64,000 nt of DNA from Rhodococcus sp. P1Y (GCF_003641205.1 NZ_CP032762.1:744001-808000), one strand, 5' to 3'. Positions 38,201 to 47,948 are shown, counted from the first letter of the stretch. Notes: generated by a model not told the origin, from the letters alone. Numbers and translations are program-made.

Positions 38201-39500
38201 CTACGATCGGCACGAGTGTGACGAGGGTCAGTCGGGTAGCAACCGACAGGTCGTCGACCACCGCAGGGGTGTCACCGTTGGCGGCGTTTCGGCTCAGGCG
38301 CGGCATGATCGCCGTCAGGACGGTGACGCCGAGGATGCCGTACGGCAATTGCAGCAGGATCCACGCCTGCGAGTAGATGGCAGGGCCGGACTCGTCGGCA
38401 GCTGCGGAGATTCGGGTGGCGAACACCAGACCGAGCTGGCTGATCACGACATAGAGAATGATCGCGGCCGCCATGCCACCGAAAGCCTTCAAACGCGCGT
38501 CGAAACCCCAGAGCGGACGCAGATCGATCTTTTCGCGGCGCAATGCCGGGATCAGTGCCATCACCTGTGTCACCACGCCTGCCGTCACGCCGAGACCCAG
38601 GATCAGGATGTGCGGATCGCTCATCTCCACCGGGTTCAGCGTGATCTCGCCCGGTACCAGGAAGTACAGCGAGAAGATGCCGAGGACGACGAGGTTGTTC
38701 CATACCGGTGCCCACGCACCGGGCCGGAAGTTCTGCCTAGTGTTCAGGATTGCGGTCAACAGCCCGGACAGGCCGTAGAAGAGTATTGCCGGGAGAACCA
38801 GATAGGACAGAGCCGTGGTCAGCTCACTGCTGACTTTTGCGTCGTCCTCGATCAACATTTCGCTGAGCAGGGGCGCACTGATGGTCGCGATCACCGCGAC
38901 AACGGCGAGCATGGTGAACGCCAGAGTGAACAGCCTTCGTACGAACGACGCACCGCCGTCGGAATCTTCCATTTCGGCGCGAACCAGAACCGGGACGACG
39001 ATGGCGGTGAGGACTGCACCGAGGACCAGCTCGGAGATCATGTTCGGCAGGATCGTCGCGGAGGTGAACGAACTCGCAATCGCCCCGCCGAGAATCGCCA
39101 GCATGACGATCTGTTTGAAGAACCCGGTAATACGGCTGACCAGGGTCGCGACGGCGATCGATCCCGTCGCCGCCATCAAACTCTTCTGCGTCTTGGGCGC
39201 GGGCTCGTCGGGTTCGGCGGCCGGCTGTGGCGCGACAGGAGGGTAGTCCTCGTCCCGGAACCGCGGGATCAGCTGGGTGACGGAGTTGTCCGGTGCAGGC
39301 CCACCGTCGGGCGACGGCGGAGCCGGATAGCTGCGCATCTCGCGCACCGGTTGCCAGCCGAACTCCTGGCCCCTCGGCCTGCCGTAGCCGTCGCGCTCCC
39401 ACGGTGCCTGACGAGGCGGAGCGGTGCGACGAAACACTTGGGCTGCGGGCAGCCGTGTCCGCGGATTCTCACCCTCGTACGGGATGTCACTACCTGTCAT
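35205..39500 (-). CDS. murJ: MurJ lipid II flippase fused to pseudokinase and discoidin-like domains
   Basis: A single open frame of 1431 residues. Order: a Pro/Arg-rich cytoplasmic N-terminus (1-105), the MurJ/MviN core with about 14 spans (about 107-620), a long charged linker with AKPT and GGPDS repeats (about 650-900), a degenerate kinase-like domain starting GGRYRLLAPHGGARGLKFWQ (about 925-1200), one span (IALAVLGVLTVVVLGFAGYWL) and an extracytoplasmic F5/8-type-C-like domain. The pseudokinase lacks the HRD and DFG motifs. In mycobacteria its phosphorylated form recruits FhaA to regulate lipid II export. M. tuberculosis Rv3910 has 1184 residues, so this copy is longer, mainly in the linker. 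A GTG near 37383 could start a separate protein. Confidence 0.88.
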   Translation of the reverse strand: MTGSDIPYEGENPRTRLPAAQVFRRTAPPRQAPWERDGYGRPRGQEFGWQPVREMRSYPAPPSPDGGPAPDNSVTQLIPRFRDEDYPPVAPQPAAEPDEPAPKTQKSLMAATGSIAVATLVSRITGFFKQIVMLAILGGAIASSFTSATILPNMISELVLGAVLTAIVVPVLVRAEMEDSDGGASFVRRLFTLAFTMLAVVAVIATISAPLLSEMLIEDDAKVSSELTTALSYLVLPAILFYGLSGLLTAILNTRQNFRPGAWAPVWNNLVVLGIFSLYFLVPGEITLNPVEMSDPHILILGLGVTAGVVTQVMALIPALRREKIDLRPLWGFDARLKAFGGMAAAIILYVVISQLGLVFATRISAAADESGPAIYSQAWILLQLPYGILGVTVLTAIMPRLSRNAANGDTPAVVDDLSVATRLTLVTLVPIVVFLTFAGPWVGEALFGFGNFKDEAPRLGEAVSWSAFTLIPYALVLIHLRVFYAREQAWTPTWIILGITGVKIALSALAPVFAQNDQQVVLWLGVANGFGFVVGACIGGFLLHRSLGDLRMINIGKTIWMVLIASAAGGTAMLAIDRIADLGALTDPLGMIGAILRVAVCAVLMLGITFGILWFGRIPEVLAVTVALRKLVDKVRGKSGPVPEPVASVPAERILAVTSAPAWDTARDRLPYPGPRRTGTPSSSHLFERGGRMGQPGDHTREGVRVTDDEVAGGPAKSATNGAERAPGGVEVDERANTARAAAASSTSAASEDSSSDTPSSTDSDADESTVGSEKSAAPVTEKTSAATEKPAPRAAEAKPTQRAEAKPTEQTEAKPTEAKPTAAEAKSGEAAEAKPAPAQGEAVDTSASSKNPKTLDATEALNITDETEPAGPKAAGPDSGGPDSGGPGAKTAPAAATGGNSAAPSVAPPAGGDIRGLRGPKLIPGASVAGGRYRLLAPHGGARGLKFWQAHDVKLDREVALTFVDADQQATNLSADRPEGPQAILSRTLRLGRINSPGLARVLDVVRGSSGGIVVSEWTPGRSLREMADTVPSPTGAARAIKALAAAAEAAHRSGGALSIDHPDRVRISTSGNAVLAFPATLADADPGSDVRGLGAMLYALITARWPLTDPTARPDAQVRSVGGMKIADRDASGNAVEPRRIRPDVPFEISAVAVRALEQNSGIRTAATVQHVLDQAAVVNDKTDLMPALRLGQRAPGATGHSLADPEEIAAQQQRSRNTNIALAVLGVLTVVVLGFAGYWLFTSIAGGSTDEPLTQQDFGLTTPETVPPAPGAPGAPVPAPAAAPVAIDSVEVFSPQGSADNAATASNAADGDPSTEWASDSYFQPFPSLKNGVGLLATLPSSQVLTSASVTSPSPGTVVEIRSAPSDSPSLSDTTVIGQATLGNGVTEIPLQASEPTSHVLLWITGLSTDSGRNQSSIAEFGFTAQS

Positions 39501-39513
39501 GAGTCACCGCCCG

Positions 39514-41880
39514 TCATGGCCTTTCGTATCCTTCGTCGGCGGGGTCCGGCTGACCCTTGAACCGATGCCACAGTCTGCGTCCTGCCAGCAGCAAGAGAAG
39601 TACACCGGCGCACGCGGTGATGATCGCCAATGCCTGTCCGTATGCGTTCGACCGTACGGATACCGTCGACGGTTCGCCCAATTGCTGGCCGTCGAGAGTG
39701 GTCAGCGAGAAGTCGACGGAGAGGTTGCGGCTGTCGTCGACCTCGGCGGGCACGGTGATCGTTCTGCTGCCTCGGGCCGGCAAAGCCATCGATCCGACGT
39801 CGCTGACCCTCATCACGGGCGGCGCATCGACCTTCAGTCGAACGTTCACACCGACGGGTAGGTCGTTGCGAGCGACGAGGAGTAGCGGACTTTGCTCCGA
39901 CGCAAGCGTGTAGACGCCTCCGGGCGCCAGAACGGTCACCGAGCTGAACACCGCGTCGAGCCCCTGCTCGGAAACGTCCATCCGGTCGCGGGCGGAGTTC
40001 GACGCTGCCACCGAATCCACGGAACGATCGGCCGTACCGATCGTGCGCAAAAGGTCCTCGCGGAGCGGGGCGGTGAACAACCGCGGGGTCAAGGCCGACT
40101 GTGGGTCCTCGACCAGCGAGCCCCGCAAAGCCTCGATCCGCTTGCTCTGCGCTCTGACTCGGTCTTCGAGGTCCACGTCGCGGTCGCTCTGCCGAATCGT
40201 TCTGGTCTCGACGGGCAACCCGGTGGGCTGCGCGGCAGCAAGCTCTCCGAACGGGCGCGGAGTGGCAAGGCCCGAACGCAGCAGCGAGGAGACGGTTCCC
40301 AGAATTGCATCCGGTTCGTCGCCGCCCGCCGTCCAGTACTGGGGTGGCGCGATCGTCAGGGCGCGTTCGGCTGCCGTCACGGGCGCCAGTGCGTGGTACG
40401 TGATCGCGCCAAGAGCGTCTTGGAGACGCGCGGTCCTCGAGTCCGACGCCAGGTCGTACCGCTGATCGTCCGGCGTGTACGCCGGCGTGGCCGGGACGTC
40501 ACCGACGCCTGCCAGTGCCGTCGCCGTAGCGGCGTCGAACACGGTCGCGTTCAACTCGGCGTCGGCAGTACTGCCCCCGACGACGCGGGCAACGCTCCCC
40601 GACGCACCCGGCGCAATGCTGTTGTCTGCCAGAAGCGCGGTTCGGGGGCCCGTCGACCGGACGGCGGCGGCACCGGTCTCGCCCAGCTGACCCGTCGAAC
40701 TCCAGACGACCCCGCGGACCGAGGTGACCCCGAGGATGGCGTCGACGATGTCGGAGGGCGATTCGATGGCGGTCGACACCAGGGACGCGTCGCCGACGTT
40801 CCCGAGCGTGTCCAGATCCACCTGCGCGAACGGAAGCGCCGTCACACACGTCGATTGCGCCAGGTTCTCCAGCCTCGACAACCAATTGGACGCCGCGTCG
40901 CGACCCGCGCCCTCGCGGGCTGGGCCCTTCGGGTCGTTCGGATCGTCGACGACCAGGTAGCCGCGCGTCATGTTCGACACGGTGACCAGCAGATCGGGGT
41001 CGATGGCCAGACAGATGGACTCCGCCAATCGGCCCTCGGGATCGAGTTGGTCCGTCGTCGCGAACTCCACCGACTGCAGTAGCTCGTCCAGGCGCCCGCC
41101 CGAGACGAGTTCACCCGCAAGTTCGTCGTCGACGAGACGGACCTTCTCGTCCAGGGATCCGGGGAGTCCGGCGGCGAGGCGTGGCTTGTCTGCGAGGGGC
41201 CACATGAGCGTGGTGGCCACCGGGTCGGCAGTGCTCGGGGGCCTGGGCGCGGCGTCGGGAGACGCCGGATCGGGGACCGTCGGATCGCGAGGGACGCCGG
41301 TGACGGGCAGTAGAAAACGCGCGTCGTCGAGCCGTGCGGTTCCGCCGTATTCGGGGGTTCCGTTGACGTTGAGCAGCACCGGATACACCCCAGGCTGCTG
41401 GACACCCAACGAAGGTCCGACGGCACTGCGCAGCGGCATCGAGATGACGAACTCCGCGCTCGCGCCCCGCTCGAGGCTGCCTGCGACGAGTTGGAACTCG
41501 CCGACGGATCCGTATTCCTGCTGGTCGAGGGACAGTGCGGTGCGAAGCTCTTCGGGCCTTTCGACGGCATCTGCGCTCTGCATCCTGACGCTGATGTCGT
41601 CGACGCGTCGGTCACCGGTATTGGTGACGGTCGCCCTGACCGTGACGAACGGCTCACTGCTGGTGGTCACGGTTCCGGGAGCGACGGTATCGACCGAGAG
41701 GTTCAGAAACTGAGTGCCCTTGGTTGTCTCCGGCAGATCGGTCTCACTCGATTGATACGTCACTTCCGCCGACGTACTGGGATCCTCGGTGTCCTGAGCT
41801 GCGGCGACGCCAGTGCACGTCAGGGCAAGCATCAGCGCGGTCAATGCGGCCGCAGTGACCTTCGGGAGCCTCACCATCAC
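39514..41880 (-). CDS. DUF6049 family exported membrane protein (Rv3909 homologue)
   Basis: A 788-residue protein with a signal peptide ([22 protein letters not shown]), a long extracytoplasmic region and one C-terminal span ([21 protein letters not shown]) followed by a basic tail. It always travels with murJ and the Rv3908-type Nudix gene in this group. The GTG start overlaps the Nudix stop, and murJ starts 13 bases after its stop, so all three form an operon. A cell-envelope role is inferred from that linkage. The biochemical function is unknown. Confidence 0.85.
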   Translation of the reverse strand: MMVRLPKVTAAALTALMLALTCTGVAAAQDTEDPSTSAEVTYQSSETDLPETTKGTQFLNLSVDTVAPGTVTTSSEPFVTVRATVTNTGDRRVDDISVRMQSADAVERPEELRTALSLDQQEYGSVGEFQLVAGSLERGASAEFVISMPLRSAVGPSLGVQQPGVYPVLLNVNGTPEYGGTARLDDARFLLPVTGVPRDPTVPDPASPDAAPRPPSTADPVATTLMWPLADKPRLAAGLPGSLDEKVRLVDDELAGELVSGGRLDELLQSVEFATTDQLDPEGRLAESICLAIDPDLLVTVSNMTRGYLVVDDPNDPKGPAREGAGRDAASNWLSRLENLAQSTCVTALPFAQVDLDTLGNVGDASLVSTAIESPSDIVDAILGVTSVRGVVWSSTGQLGETGAAAVRSTGPRTALLADNSIAPGASGSVARVVGGSTADAELNATVFDAATATALAGVGDVPATPAYTPDDQRYDLASDSRTARLQDALGAITYHALAPVTAAERALTIAPPQYWTAGGDEPDAILGTVSSLLRSGLATPRPFGELAAAQPTGLPVETRTIRQSDRDVDLEDRVRAQSKRIEALRGSLVEDPQSALTPRLFTAPLREDLLRTIGTADRSVDSVAASNSARDRMDVSEQGLDAVFSSVTVLAPGGVYTLASEQSPLLLVARNDLPVGVNVRLKVDAPPVMRVSDVGSMALPARGSRTITVPAEVDDSRNLSVDFSLTTLDGQQLGEPSTVSVRSNAYGQALAIITACAGVLLLLLAGRRLWHRFKGQPDPADEGYERP

Positions 41881-42443
41881 TCCCTGCCGACGGGCGTCTC
41901 GGCGTCCGGCCCTGCCATACCCTCGATCAGCTGGCTGGCTATGGCGGCCAGCTTGCGTTCGTCGGCGTAGGCCAACCGCGAAGACAGCTCAGTGAGTGGG
42001 ACCCAGGCAACCTCGGTGACCTCCACGTCCTCGTCCGACAACTCACCGCCGAGAAAACGCAGAAGATAGTGATGCACCGTCTTGTGGACGCGACGGCCCT
42101 CGGTGACGAACCAGTAGTCGATGCTCCCCAGCGACGCCAAGACCGATCCCTGGATACCCGTCTCCTCGGCAACTTCACGCATTGCGGTCTGCTCGGCGGT
42201 CTCGCCTTGCTCGATATGGCCCTTGGGCAGGGACCACAGCAGGCGTCCCCGGCGATCCGTCCGACCGATCAGTGCCGCGCACCGCAGCGAGGGAGGGCCA
42301 TCGAGACCGTCCACGACCAGGCCCCCGGCAGAGGTTTCCCGAACGGTACGAAGCCTGGGCTTGTCACCATCGGCGCGCGCGTTTCGCCGCCGCGGGTTGC
42401 GGCGGCTCCTGTTCGCACGTTCGCCAGCAGACACCCAATCCAT
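41877..42443 (-). CDS. Nudix hydrolase (MutT4-like, Rv3908 homologue)
   Basis: A 188-residue Nudix hydrolase. The Nudix box is complete: [20 protein letters not shown] followed by TG (GX5EX7REUXEEXGU). A basic Arg-rich N-terminal ~30 residues precede the domain. The ATG at 42443 is chosen. The Shine-Dalgarno is weak. The stop overlaps the DUF6049 start by four bases. It is divergently placed from pcnA, as in M. tuberculosis. The substrate (nucleotide or dinucleotide) cannot be deduced. Confidence 0.88.
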   Translation of the reverse strand: MDWVSAGERANRSRRNPRRRNARADGDKPRLRTVRETSAGGLVVDGLDGPPSLRCAALIGRTDRRGRLLWSLPKGHIEQGETAEQTAMREVAEETGIQGSVLASLGSIDYWFVTEGRRVHKTVHHYLLRFLGGELSDEDVEVTEVAWVPLTELSSRLAYADERKLAAIASQLIEGMAGPDAETPVGRE

Positions 42444-42556
42444 ACTAGATGGAACACGCACCAACACCGCTTTGCCTCACCGTGCTCGTTCCGCGGGCTC
42501 CACTCGTGACCTCACCGTGGTCGTTCTGCGGGTTGCACCCACTAGGCTTTCTCGAC

Positions 42557-44059
42557 GTGGCCGAGAAGTCTCCCTACCCCCAGCCGTCCGAGAAGTCTGC
42601 CGACCGTCGGGCGAGACTCACCGCGGCGGCCGAGCGCACTCTGGGAATGCTCTCCGACGTACTCGGACCGCTGGCCGACCGATTCGTCGACGAAGGTCAC
42701 GAGCTGTACCTGGTCGGAGGCAGTGTCAGAGACGCCGTCCTCGGACGACTCGGCAACGACCTGGACTTCACGACGGACGCTCGACCGGAGGTCGTGCAAC
42801 GACTCCTGTCGGGCTGGGCCGACAACCAATGGGACACGGGAATTGCCTTCGGCACGGTCAGCGCGGCCAAGGGCGATCACCTCATCGAGATCACCACGTT
42901 CCGCACCGACTCGTACGACCAGGTTTCCCGCAACCCCGAGGTGCAATACGGCACGAGCCTCGAGGAGGACCTCGTCCGTCGGGATTTCACCGTCAACGCG
43001 ATGGCAGTTCGGCTCGGTGCGGACGGTGCGCAGGAGTTCGTCGACCCGCTCGGCGGCATGGACGCGTTGCTCGAAGGCCTTCTGGACACACCGTCGGCGC
43101 CCGAGAAGTCGTTCGGAGACGATCCGCTACGCATGCTCCGCGGCGCACGGTTCGTATCGCAGTTGGGCTTCTCACTGATGCCGAGGGTTCACACCGCGAT
43201 CAAGGAGATGGCTGCGCAGATCGGACGCATCACCGCCGAACGCGTCCAGGTGGAATTGGACAAGCTGATTCTCGGTGAGTTCCCGATCGACGGTATCGAC
43301 GTCATGTGCGAGACGGGGTTGGCCGGGTACGTGCTTCCCGAGGTTCCGGCGATGAAGCTCGAGATCGACGAACATCATCAGCACAAGGACGTGTACTGGC
43401 ATTCACTGACGGTGTTGAAGCAGGCGATCGATCTGGAGGACGGGGATCCCGACCTCGTATTGCGCTGGGCTGCACTGCTTCACGACATCGGAAAGCCGGA
43501 TACCCGTAAGCACGAGCCAGGCGGCGGCGTCAGTTTCCACCATCACGAGGTCGTCGGATCGAAAATGGTGCGTAAACGGATGCGCGCGCTGAAGTACTCC
43601 AAGAAGATGATCGACGACGTCTCGCAGCTCGTCTTCCTGCACCTGCGGTTCCACGGCTACGGCAAGGGGCAGTGGACCGACTCGGCTGTTCGCCGCTACG
43701 TCACCGACGCCGGTGAGCTACTTCCCAAGCTGCACAAGCTTGTTCGCGCCGACAGCACGACACGGAACAAGCGTCGGGCAGCGGCGTTGCAGGCCACCTA
43801 CGACGACCTGGAAGAGCGAATTTCCGCACTCGCCGCGCAGGAGGATCTCGCCCGGGTACGCCCCGATCTCGACGGCAACGCGATCATGGAACTCCTCGGC
43901 ATTCCCGCGGGCCCCGAGGTCGGCAAGGCGTGGAAGTTCCTCAAGGAGCTGCGACTCGACCGAGGGCCGCTCCCCCGAGACGAGGCCGAGAAAGAACTCC
44001 TGGCCTGGTGGAAGGGCGCTTCACCTGCTCAGCGAGCAGGAGTGGAGCCTGCGGAATGA
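42557..44059 (+). CDS. pcnA: CCA tRNA nucleotidyltransferase
   Basis: A 500-residue class II tRNA nucleotidyltransferase that adds or repairs the 3' CCA end, needed here because neither tRNA in the window encodes CCA. The catalytic segment is LVGGSVRDAVLGRLGNDLDF with the two metal-binding Asp, followed by the neck and tRNA-binding region. A C-terminal HD domain has HDIGKPDTRKHEPGGGVSFH. The GTG at 42557 is taken as the start. The upstream frame is open but unlike the family. Its stop codon lies in the first unit of a 32-bp triplicate repeat. Confidence 0.93.
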   Translation: MAEKSPYPQPSEKSADRRARLTAAAERTLGMLSDVLGPLADRFVDEGHELYLVGGSVRDAVLGRLGNDLDFTTDARPEVVQRLLSGWADNQWDTGIAFGTVSAAKGDHLIEITTFRTDSYDQVSRNPEVQYGTSLEEDLVRRDFTVNAMAVRLGADGAQEFVDPLGGMDALLEGLLDTPSAPEKSFGDDPLRMLRGARFVSQLGFSLMPRVHTAIKEMAAQIGRITAERVQVELDKLILGEFPIDGIDVMCETGLAGYVLPEVPAMKLEIDEHHQHKDVYWHSLTVLKQAIDLEDGDPDLVLRWAALLHDIGKPDTRKHEPGGGVSFHHHEVVGSKMVRKRMRALKYSKKMIDDVSQLVFLHLRFHGYGKGQWTDSAVRRYVTDAGELLPKLHKLVRADSTTRNKRRAAALQATYDDLEERISALAAQEDLARVRPDLDGNAIMELLGIPAGPEVGKAWKFLKELRLDRGPLPRDEAEKELLAWWKGASPAQRAGVEPAE

Positions 44060-44135
44060 CTCTATGGGCACGAGTGGAGCCTGCGGAATGACCTTATGGG
44101 CAGGAGTGGAGCCTGCGGAATGACCTTATGAGACT
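44040..44135. repeat. Three tandem 32-bp repeats at the pcnA 3' end
   Basis: Units start at 44040, 44072 and 44104, each beginning GAGTGGAGCCTGCGGAATGA. Unit 1 holds the pcnA stop codon and differs from unit 2 at only a few bases. Unit 3 runs into the last codons of the convergent DUF4185 gene (44126). The array fills the whole gap between the two convergent genes. Confidence 0.92.
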
Positions 44136-45616
44136 GTCGCCTTCATGAGGTATACGTTGTAGCTGTCCCATTCGGAGACGGTGAAGTAGAGTTCGCCGCC
44201 CGAGGACCAGGGGTGCATGAAGCCGCCGTAGGTCTTGGGGTACTCGGCGGTTCTGACGAGCGTCGACGGGGCCGTCCATTGTCCCTGTGGTGAGTTCGAT
44301 TCGCGCAGAACGATGTTGCCTGCGATGGGATCGAGGTACGTCATCTGCCAGATCGACCGCTCGGCGTCGAAACGCACGGACAGTTCGCTGGCGATTCCGC
44401 CGGCAATTTCGGTTGCGTCGTTGGAGTCCACGGGGGCCCAGGTACCGTTCACCCAGTACTGGTAGGCAGTCTTGTTGAGGACGTCGCCTTTGGGCACACG
44501 GGCAAGACCCACCGATCCGACACGGCCGTTGACGGTGCCGAACATGTATACGAAGTCGCCCTGTGGAACCATGGTCGAAACCTGAAACTTGGACAGCCCG
44601 AACATGTTGTCCCACCGCGCATGTGGATCCTTCGTCCAGGTCGATCCGTTGTCGTCCGAGTAGGCGATGCCGCCGTAGTTGGTCCACCACATCCCGGGGA
44701 TCGTGCTCCAGCGACGGATGGACATGTACGACAGGTATTGACGGTCACCGATCGGGAAACCCGACGTGGGGATGACCGTCGTCTCCCAGTTCTTCACCTT
44801 GCGGCTGGACAGCAATTCGGCTGCGTGGCAACGGGAGTCCTGCACCATGCTGTCGATGGTCATGCCGTCGGACAAGTCGGTGTCGGTACTGAAGCCGAGT
44901 GTGTTGCTCCGCCAGTCGGGTCCTCCGACGACGCCGTACTGCCAGCCTTTGCCGAACGAATCCCCGAACGCCACAGCAACTTCGCCGGGCTTGTTCTCCC
45001 ACATGATGCCCAGATCGGTGCCGTCGACCTGCCAGCGCTTGTCGGTCCGGTTGTCCGAGCCGTGACCGGTGAGCTGAGATACCACTCCGACATCCGCGAC
45101 GACGGGCTTCGCGGGTGGGGCGCTTGTGGGACCTGGTTCCGCTGGGTTGACCGCCGCAGGTGGGGCTGGGTCGATCGGATCTCCCGGCGGTCCCGGTACT
45201 GGGATCGGGATGGTCTCAGGCTGAAGGTCCAACTCGATTCGCGGAAAGGGGAATCGAGCGGAGCCGGTTGAGCCGCTCACCTTGTCCGGGTCGTCGGTGA
45301 GGTCGGGACACGGGTCGAGGCATGGGTCGGTGAGTGGCTCTGCTTCGACGCGTGTGTTGTCGGGCTTCGGGTCGGGAAGCGGAACCAACTCGACGGACGG
45401 GTACGGGACCGGGATACCGATGCGGTCGGGTATCGGTGGCAGCACCGGAGGCGAGTCGAGGCTCAGCGGCTCCGGCGGGTAGTCCTTCGGATCGAATCCG
45501 GTCTCGCCGCACTGGTTGACGGGCAACGGCGGAGCCGCGTGCGCCGGCGTCACCAACACGGTGCTCGACGCGGTGAGGGCGAGAGCGCAGCCCAGAACGA
45601 CAGAACGGGCGCGCAT
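44126..45616 (-). CDS. Secreted DUF4185 domain protein
   Basis: A 496-residue exported protein with a signal peptide (VVLGCALALTASSTVLVTPAHA). A Pro-rich segment of ~150 residues with two close Cys pairs (DPCLDPCPD) follows, then a DUF4185 beta-propeller-like domain (from about residue 180) with WENKPGEVAVAFGDSFGKGW, YSDDNGSTWTKD and YPKTYGGFMHPW. The domain resembles sialidase-like propellers, and cell-wall arabinofuranan-degrading activity has been reported for some DUF4185 proteins. Whether this one is an enzyme is uncertain. It is the last gene of a possible epimerase-MFS-DUF4185 run. Confidence 0.8.
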   Translation of the reverse strand: MRARSVVLGCALALTASSTVLVTPAHAAPPLPVNQCGETGFDPKDYPPEPLSLDSPPVLPPIPDRIGIPVPYPSVELVPLPDPKPDNTRVEAEPLTDPCLDPCPDLTDDPDKVSGSTGSARFPFPRIELDLQPETIPIPVPGPPGDPIDPAPPAAVNPAEPGPTSAPPAKPVVADVGVVSQLTGHGSDNRTDKRWQVDGTDLGIMWENKPGEVAVAFGDSFGKGWQYGVVGGPDWRSNTLGFSTDTDLSDGMTIDSMVQDSRCHAAELLSSRKVKNWETTVIPTSGFPIGDRQYLSYMSIRRWSTIPGMWWTNYGGIAYSDDNGSTWTKDPHARWDNMFGLSKFQVSTMVPQGDFVYMFGTVNGRVGSVGLARVPKGDVLNKTAYQYWVNGTWAPVDSNDATEIAGGIASELSVRFDAERSIWQMTYLDPIAGNIVLRESNSPQGQWTAPSTLVRTAEYPKTYGGFMHPWSSGGELYFTVSEWDSYNVYLMKATVS

Positions 45617-45692
45617 CCTCTGACCTCCTGATTACATCAACAGACCGGCTGGTTTGCGAGAAAGATAGCACTGAGCGCGGTCTCGCCGCGCG

Positions 45693-46991
45693 CTACCGCG
45701 CGCGGCGAGCGTTCATCGACACCAGTACAAGACCGAGAACGTAGACGAACCCACCTGCGAACACGACGACGTGTGCGGAGGTCTCACCGACGAGGTTCGT
45801 CGTGGCCGGCCCGACTGCGAATGCAGCGGCCGCAAGTGCGCCGACGAAGAAGATGTTGAAGACGGTGTCCTGCAACGCGAAGACGCGACCGCGGTGATCG
45901 TCGTCGATCTCGGTCTGCATGGACGCGTCGCCGGTGAGCTTGATGGTCTGGCCTGCGATGCCCAGCAGGAACGCGCCGAGTAGCAGGCTCGTCTGCGTGA
46001 GTGCGGCGATGAACGTGACTTGGACGACCGCTGCGAGTGCCAGGGCGCCGACGATGGATCGAACGCGGCCGAGCCGCGGCAGGAGAAAGGGCGTCAGGAC
46101 AGCGGCGATCAACATGCCCGCAGCCGTTGCGCCGACGGCGATGCCGAAACCGGCCAACCCACCTGGGAGCGAGCTGGACGTGGTTTCTCGAAGAATGAGA
46201 ACCATGATCAGGGTGTCGACGCCGAAGACGATGCGGTGAACGCCGATTCCTGCCATTGCCGCGGTGACCGTCGGGGACTTCCAGACTGCGACGGCACCCG
46301 ATTTGAGCCCGGCCGCGATGTCGACAACGGCGTCGAGGGCGCCCCGATCGCTGCTCTCGATCAGAGTCGCCGGTCCCAGGGAGCGCCGGGCGAATCGCGC
46401 GGCAGCAAGGGTTCCGATGATCGAGCCCGAGGCCGAGGCAGCGACGGCCATGCCGGATCCGAAGTCCCCAGCGCCGAAATAGCCGATGATCCCGACGGCT
46501 GCTCCCGCTCCCGCGGCTGCGAATCCCGAACCGATCGTTGCGAGAAGCGAGTTCATCGGGACGAGCCACTCGGTGCGCACCACATGCGGTAGGGACGCCG
46601 ACACGCCTGCGAGTACGAATCGGCTCAATCCGACTGTCGTCAGAGCGAGGAGAAGGAGAGGTGTCTCGCCTCCTCCGGCGCACAGGAGTGCTGCGGTGAC
46701 GGCGATCAGCACCATTCGGAGAACGTTGGCCCACAGCACGACCGCTCGCCGGTCCCAGCGGTCGAGCATTGCGCCGGCGAACGGTCCGATCACCGAGTAC
46801 GGAACCAGCAGAACGGCGAACCCGGCAGCGATGGCTGCCGGGTTCGATTCGCGTTCGGGATTGAACAGAATGGCGCCGCTCAAGGCCGCCTGGAAGAGAC
46901 CGTCGCCGAATTGTCCAGCGAACCGAATGGCGGTGAGCTTGCCTGCGCCCGGTGAATCACGCAGTCGCGTCAGTAGGGTCTCGTCGCTCAC
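45693..46991 (-). CDS. Major facilitator superfamily transporter
   Basis: A 432-residue polytopic protein with about 12 hydrophobic spans. An MFS loop-2 motif is visible as GAMLDRWDRRAVVLWANVLR, and a weaker second copy appears in the C-terminal half (DDDHRGRVFALQDTVFN). It resembles the Rv0037c-type efflux proteins found near leuS in mycobacteria, which fits the location. The substrate is unknown. It ends 76 bases before the DUF4185 gene starts and begins 27 bases after the epimerase-like gene ends. Confidence 0.82.
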   Translation of the reverse strand: MSDETLLTRLRDSPGAGKLTAIRFAGQFGDGLFQAALSGAILFNPERESNPAAIAAGFAVLLVPYSVIGPFAGAMLDRWDRRAVVLWANVLRMVLIAVTAALLCAGGGETPLLLLALTTVGLSRFVLAGVSASLPHVVRTEWLVPMNSLLATIGSGFAAAGAGAAVGIIGYFGAGDFGSGMAVAASASGSIIGTLAAARFARRSLGPATLIESSDRGALDAVVDIAAGLKSGAVAVWKSPTVTAAMAGIGVHRIVFGVDTLIMVLILRETTSSSLPGGLAGFGIAVGATAAGMLIAAVLTPFLLPRLGRVRSIVGALALAAVVQVTFIAALTQTSLLLGAFLLGIAGQTIKLTGDASMQTEIDDDHRGRVFALQDTVFNIFFVGALAAAAFAVGPATTNLVGETSAHVVVFAGGFVYVLGLVLVSMNARRAR

Positions 46992-47018
46992 TTACGGCAC
47001 TTTAGCCTCAGGACCTCG

Positions 47019-47948
47019 TCACGAATGCGTCAGCTCCTTCGCTTCCCACCAGGCCACGGTCGCGGCAGTTCCCTCGGCCAACGGAGTTGGGCGCAGTCCG
47101 AGAACGGCTTCGCTGCGTGAACTGTCCAGCTGGTACGGCTTAGCGAATTGGTAGAGCGTGTCTCCGAGTTCTTTGAGCGGCCCGGGAACCACGCCGAGTG
47201 CTCGAACGCACCACGCCGGGATCGTGCCGACGGTCGGCGCCTGCACGTGCGCGGCGTCGGCGAAGAGTTCGATCATCCGACGCTGAGACACAGCGGGTGC
47301 CGTCGGTGCGTGCAAGACGGTGTTCCACAGATCGCGCCTGGATCCGGCGGTGATCAGTGCTGCAGCGAAGTCGGGCATGTACGTGAACGAATGCGGCAGA
47401 TCGGCGTTCGCAATGACTCGAATACTTTTGCCGTTCAGAACGTTCGGAACCACGCGGTCGCCCATGTGCGAGGTGAGAACGCGGGGACCGTAGAAGTCCG
47501 AGGCGGCGACGCTGACGGTCGGGGTGCTGTGAGCGTCGCGGGCGGCCAGGAGCATGGTTCGGACGCCGAGCTTGCGGTGTGTTGCGTTCCGTGGGGCATC
47601 CTCGCGGATGGGTCCGTCGATGGGGCCGTAGGAGTACAGACCTTCGGGGAAGACCACGACGGTTCCGGCGGCGGCGTCGAGCACACGCTGTTCCATCTTC
47701 GGAAGCTTCTCTCGCCACACCTTGTCCTCGTACGCGACATGTGTGCACAGGTAGATGGCATGCGCGCCGTCGAATTCCGCTTGGAGATCATCGGATTCGA
47801 TGTCGACGCGGCGACGCTCGATCGACGGGTGATCGGGTCCGGATCCGGACCTGGTGAGAATTCGAACCGAATGGCCGAGGTCGGCGAGCTGCTGCGCGAC
47901 GGTCCACCCGACGGGTCCTGCTCCGACGACGATGTGTAGCTGGTTCAT
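47019..47948 (-). CDS. NAD(P)-binding epimerase/dehydratase-like protein
   Basis: A 309-residue atypical short-chain dehydrogenase/epimerase. The Rossmann motif is VVGAGPVGWTVAQQLADLG. NAD-dependent epimerase features follow (AIYLCTHVAYEDKVWREKLP, VVFPEGLYSYGPIDGP, SDFYGPRVLTSHMGDR). The canonical YxxxK is not evident, so it may bind NADP without acting as a sugar epimerase. The ATG at 47948 has GAAGGAAG at good spacing. It diverges from the ABC exporter operon. Confidence 0.78.
   Translation of the reverse strand: MNQLHIVVGAGPVGWTVAQQLADLGHSVRILTRSGSGPDHPSIERRRVDIESDDLQAEFDGAHAIYLCTHVAYEDKVWREKLPKMEQRVLDAAAGTVVVFPEGLYSYGPIDGPIREDAPRNATHRKLGVRTMLLAARDAHSTPTVSVAASDFYGPRVLTSHMGDRVVPNVLNGKSIRVIANADLPHSFTYMPDFAAALITAGSRRDLWNTVLHAPTAPAVSQRRMIELFADAAHVQAPTVGTIPAWCVRALGVVPGPLKELGDTLYQFAKPYQLDSSRSEAVLGLRPTPLAEGTAATVAWWEAKELTHS

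Noticed and set aside
37866..39560. A 564-codon plus-strand frame opposite murJ
   Set aside because: Antisense to the MurJ membrane core, highly charged with no domain.
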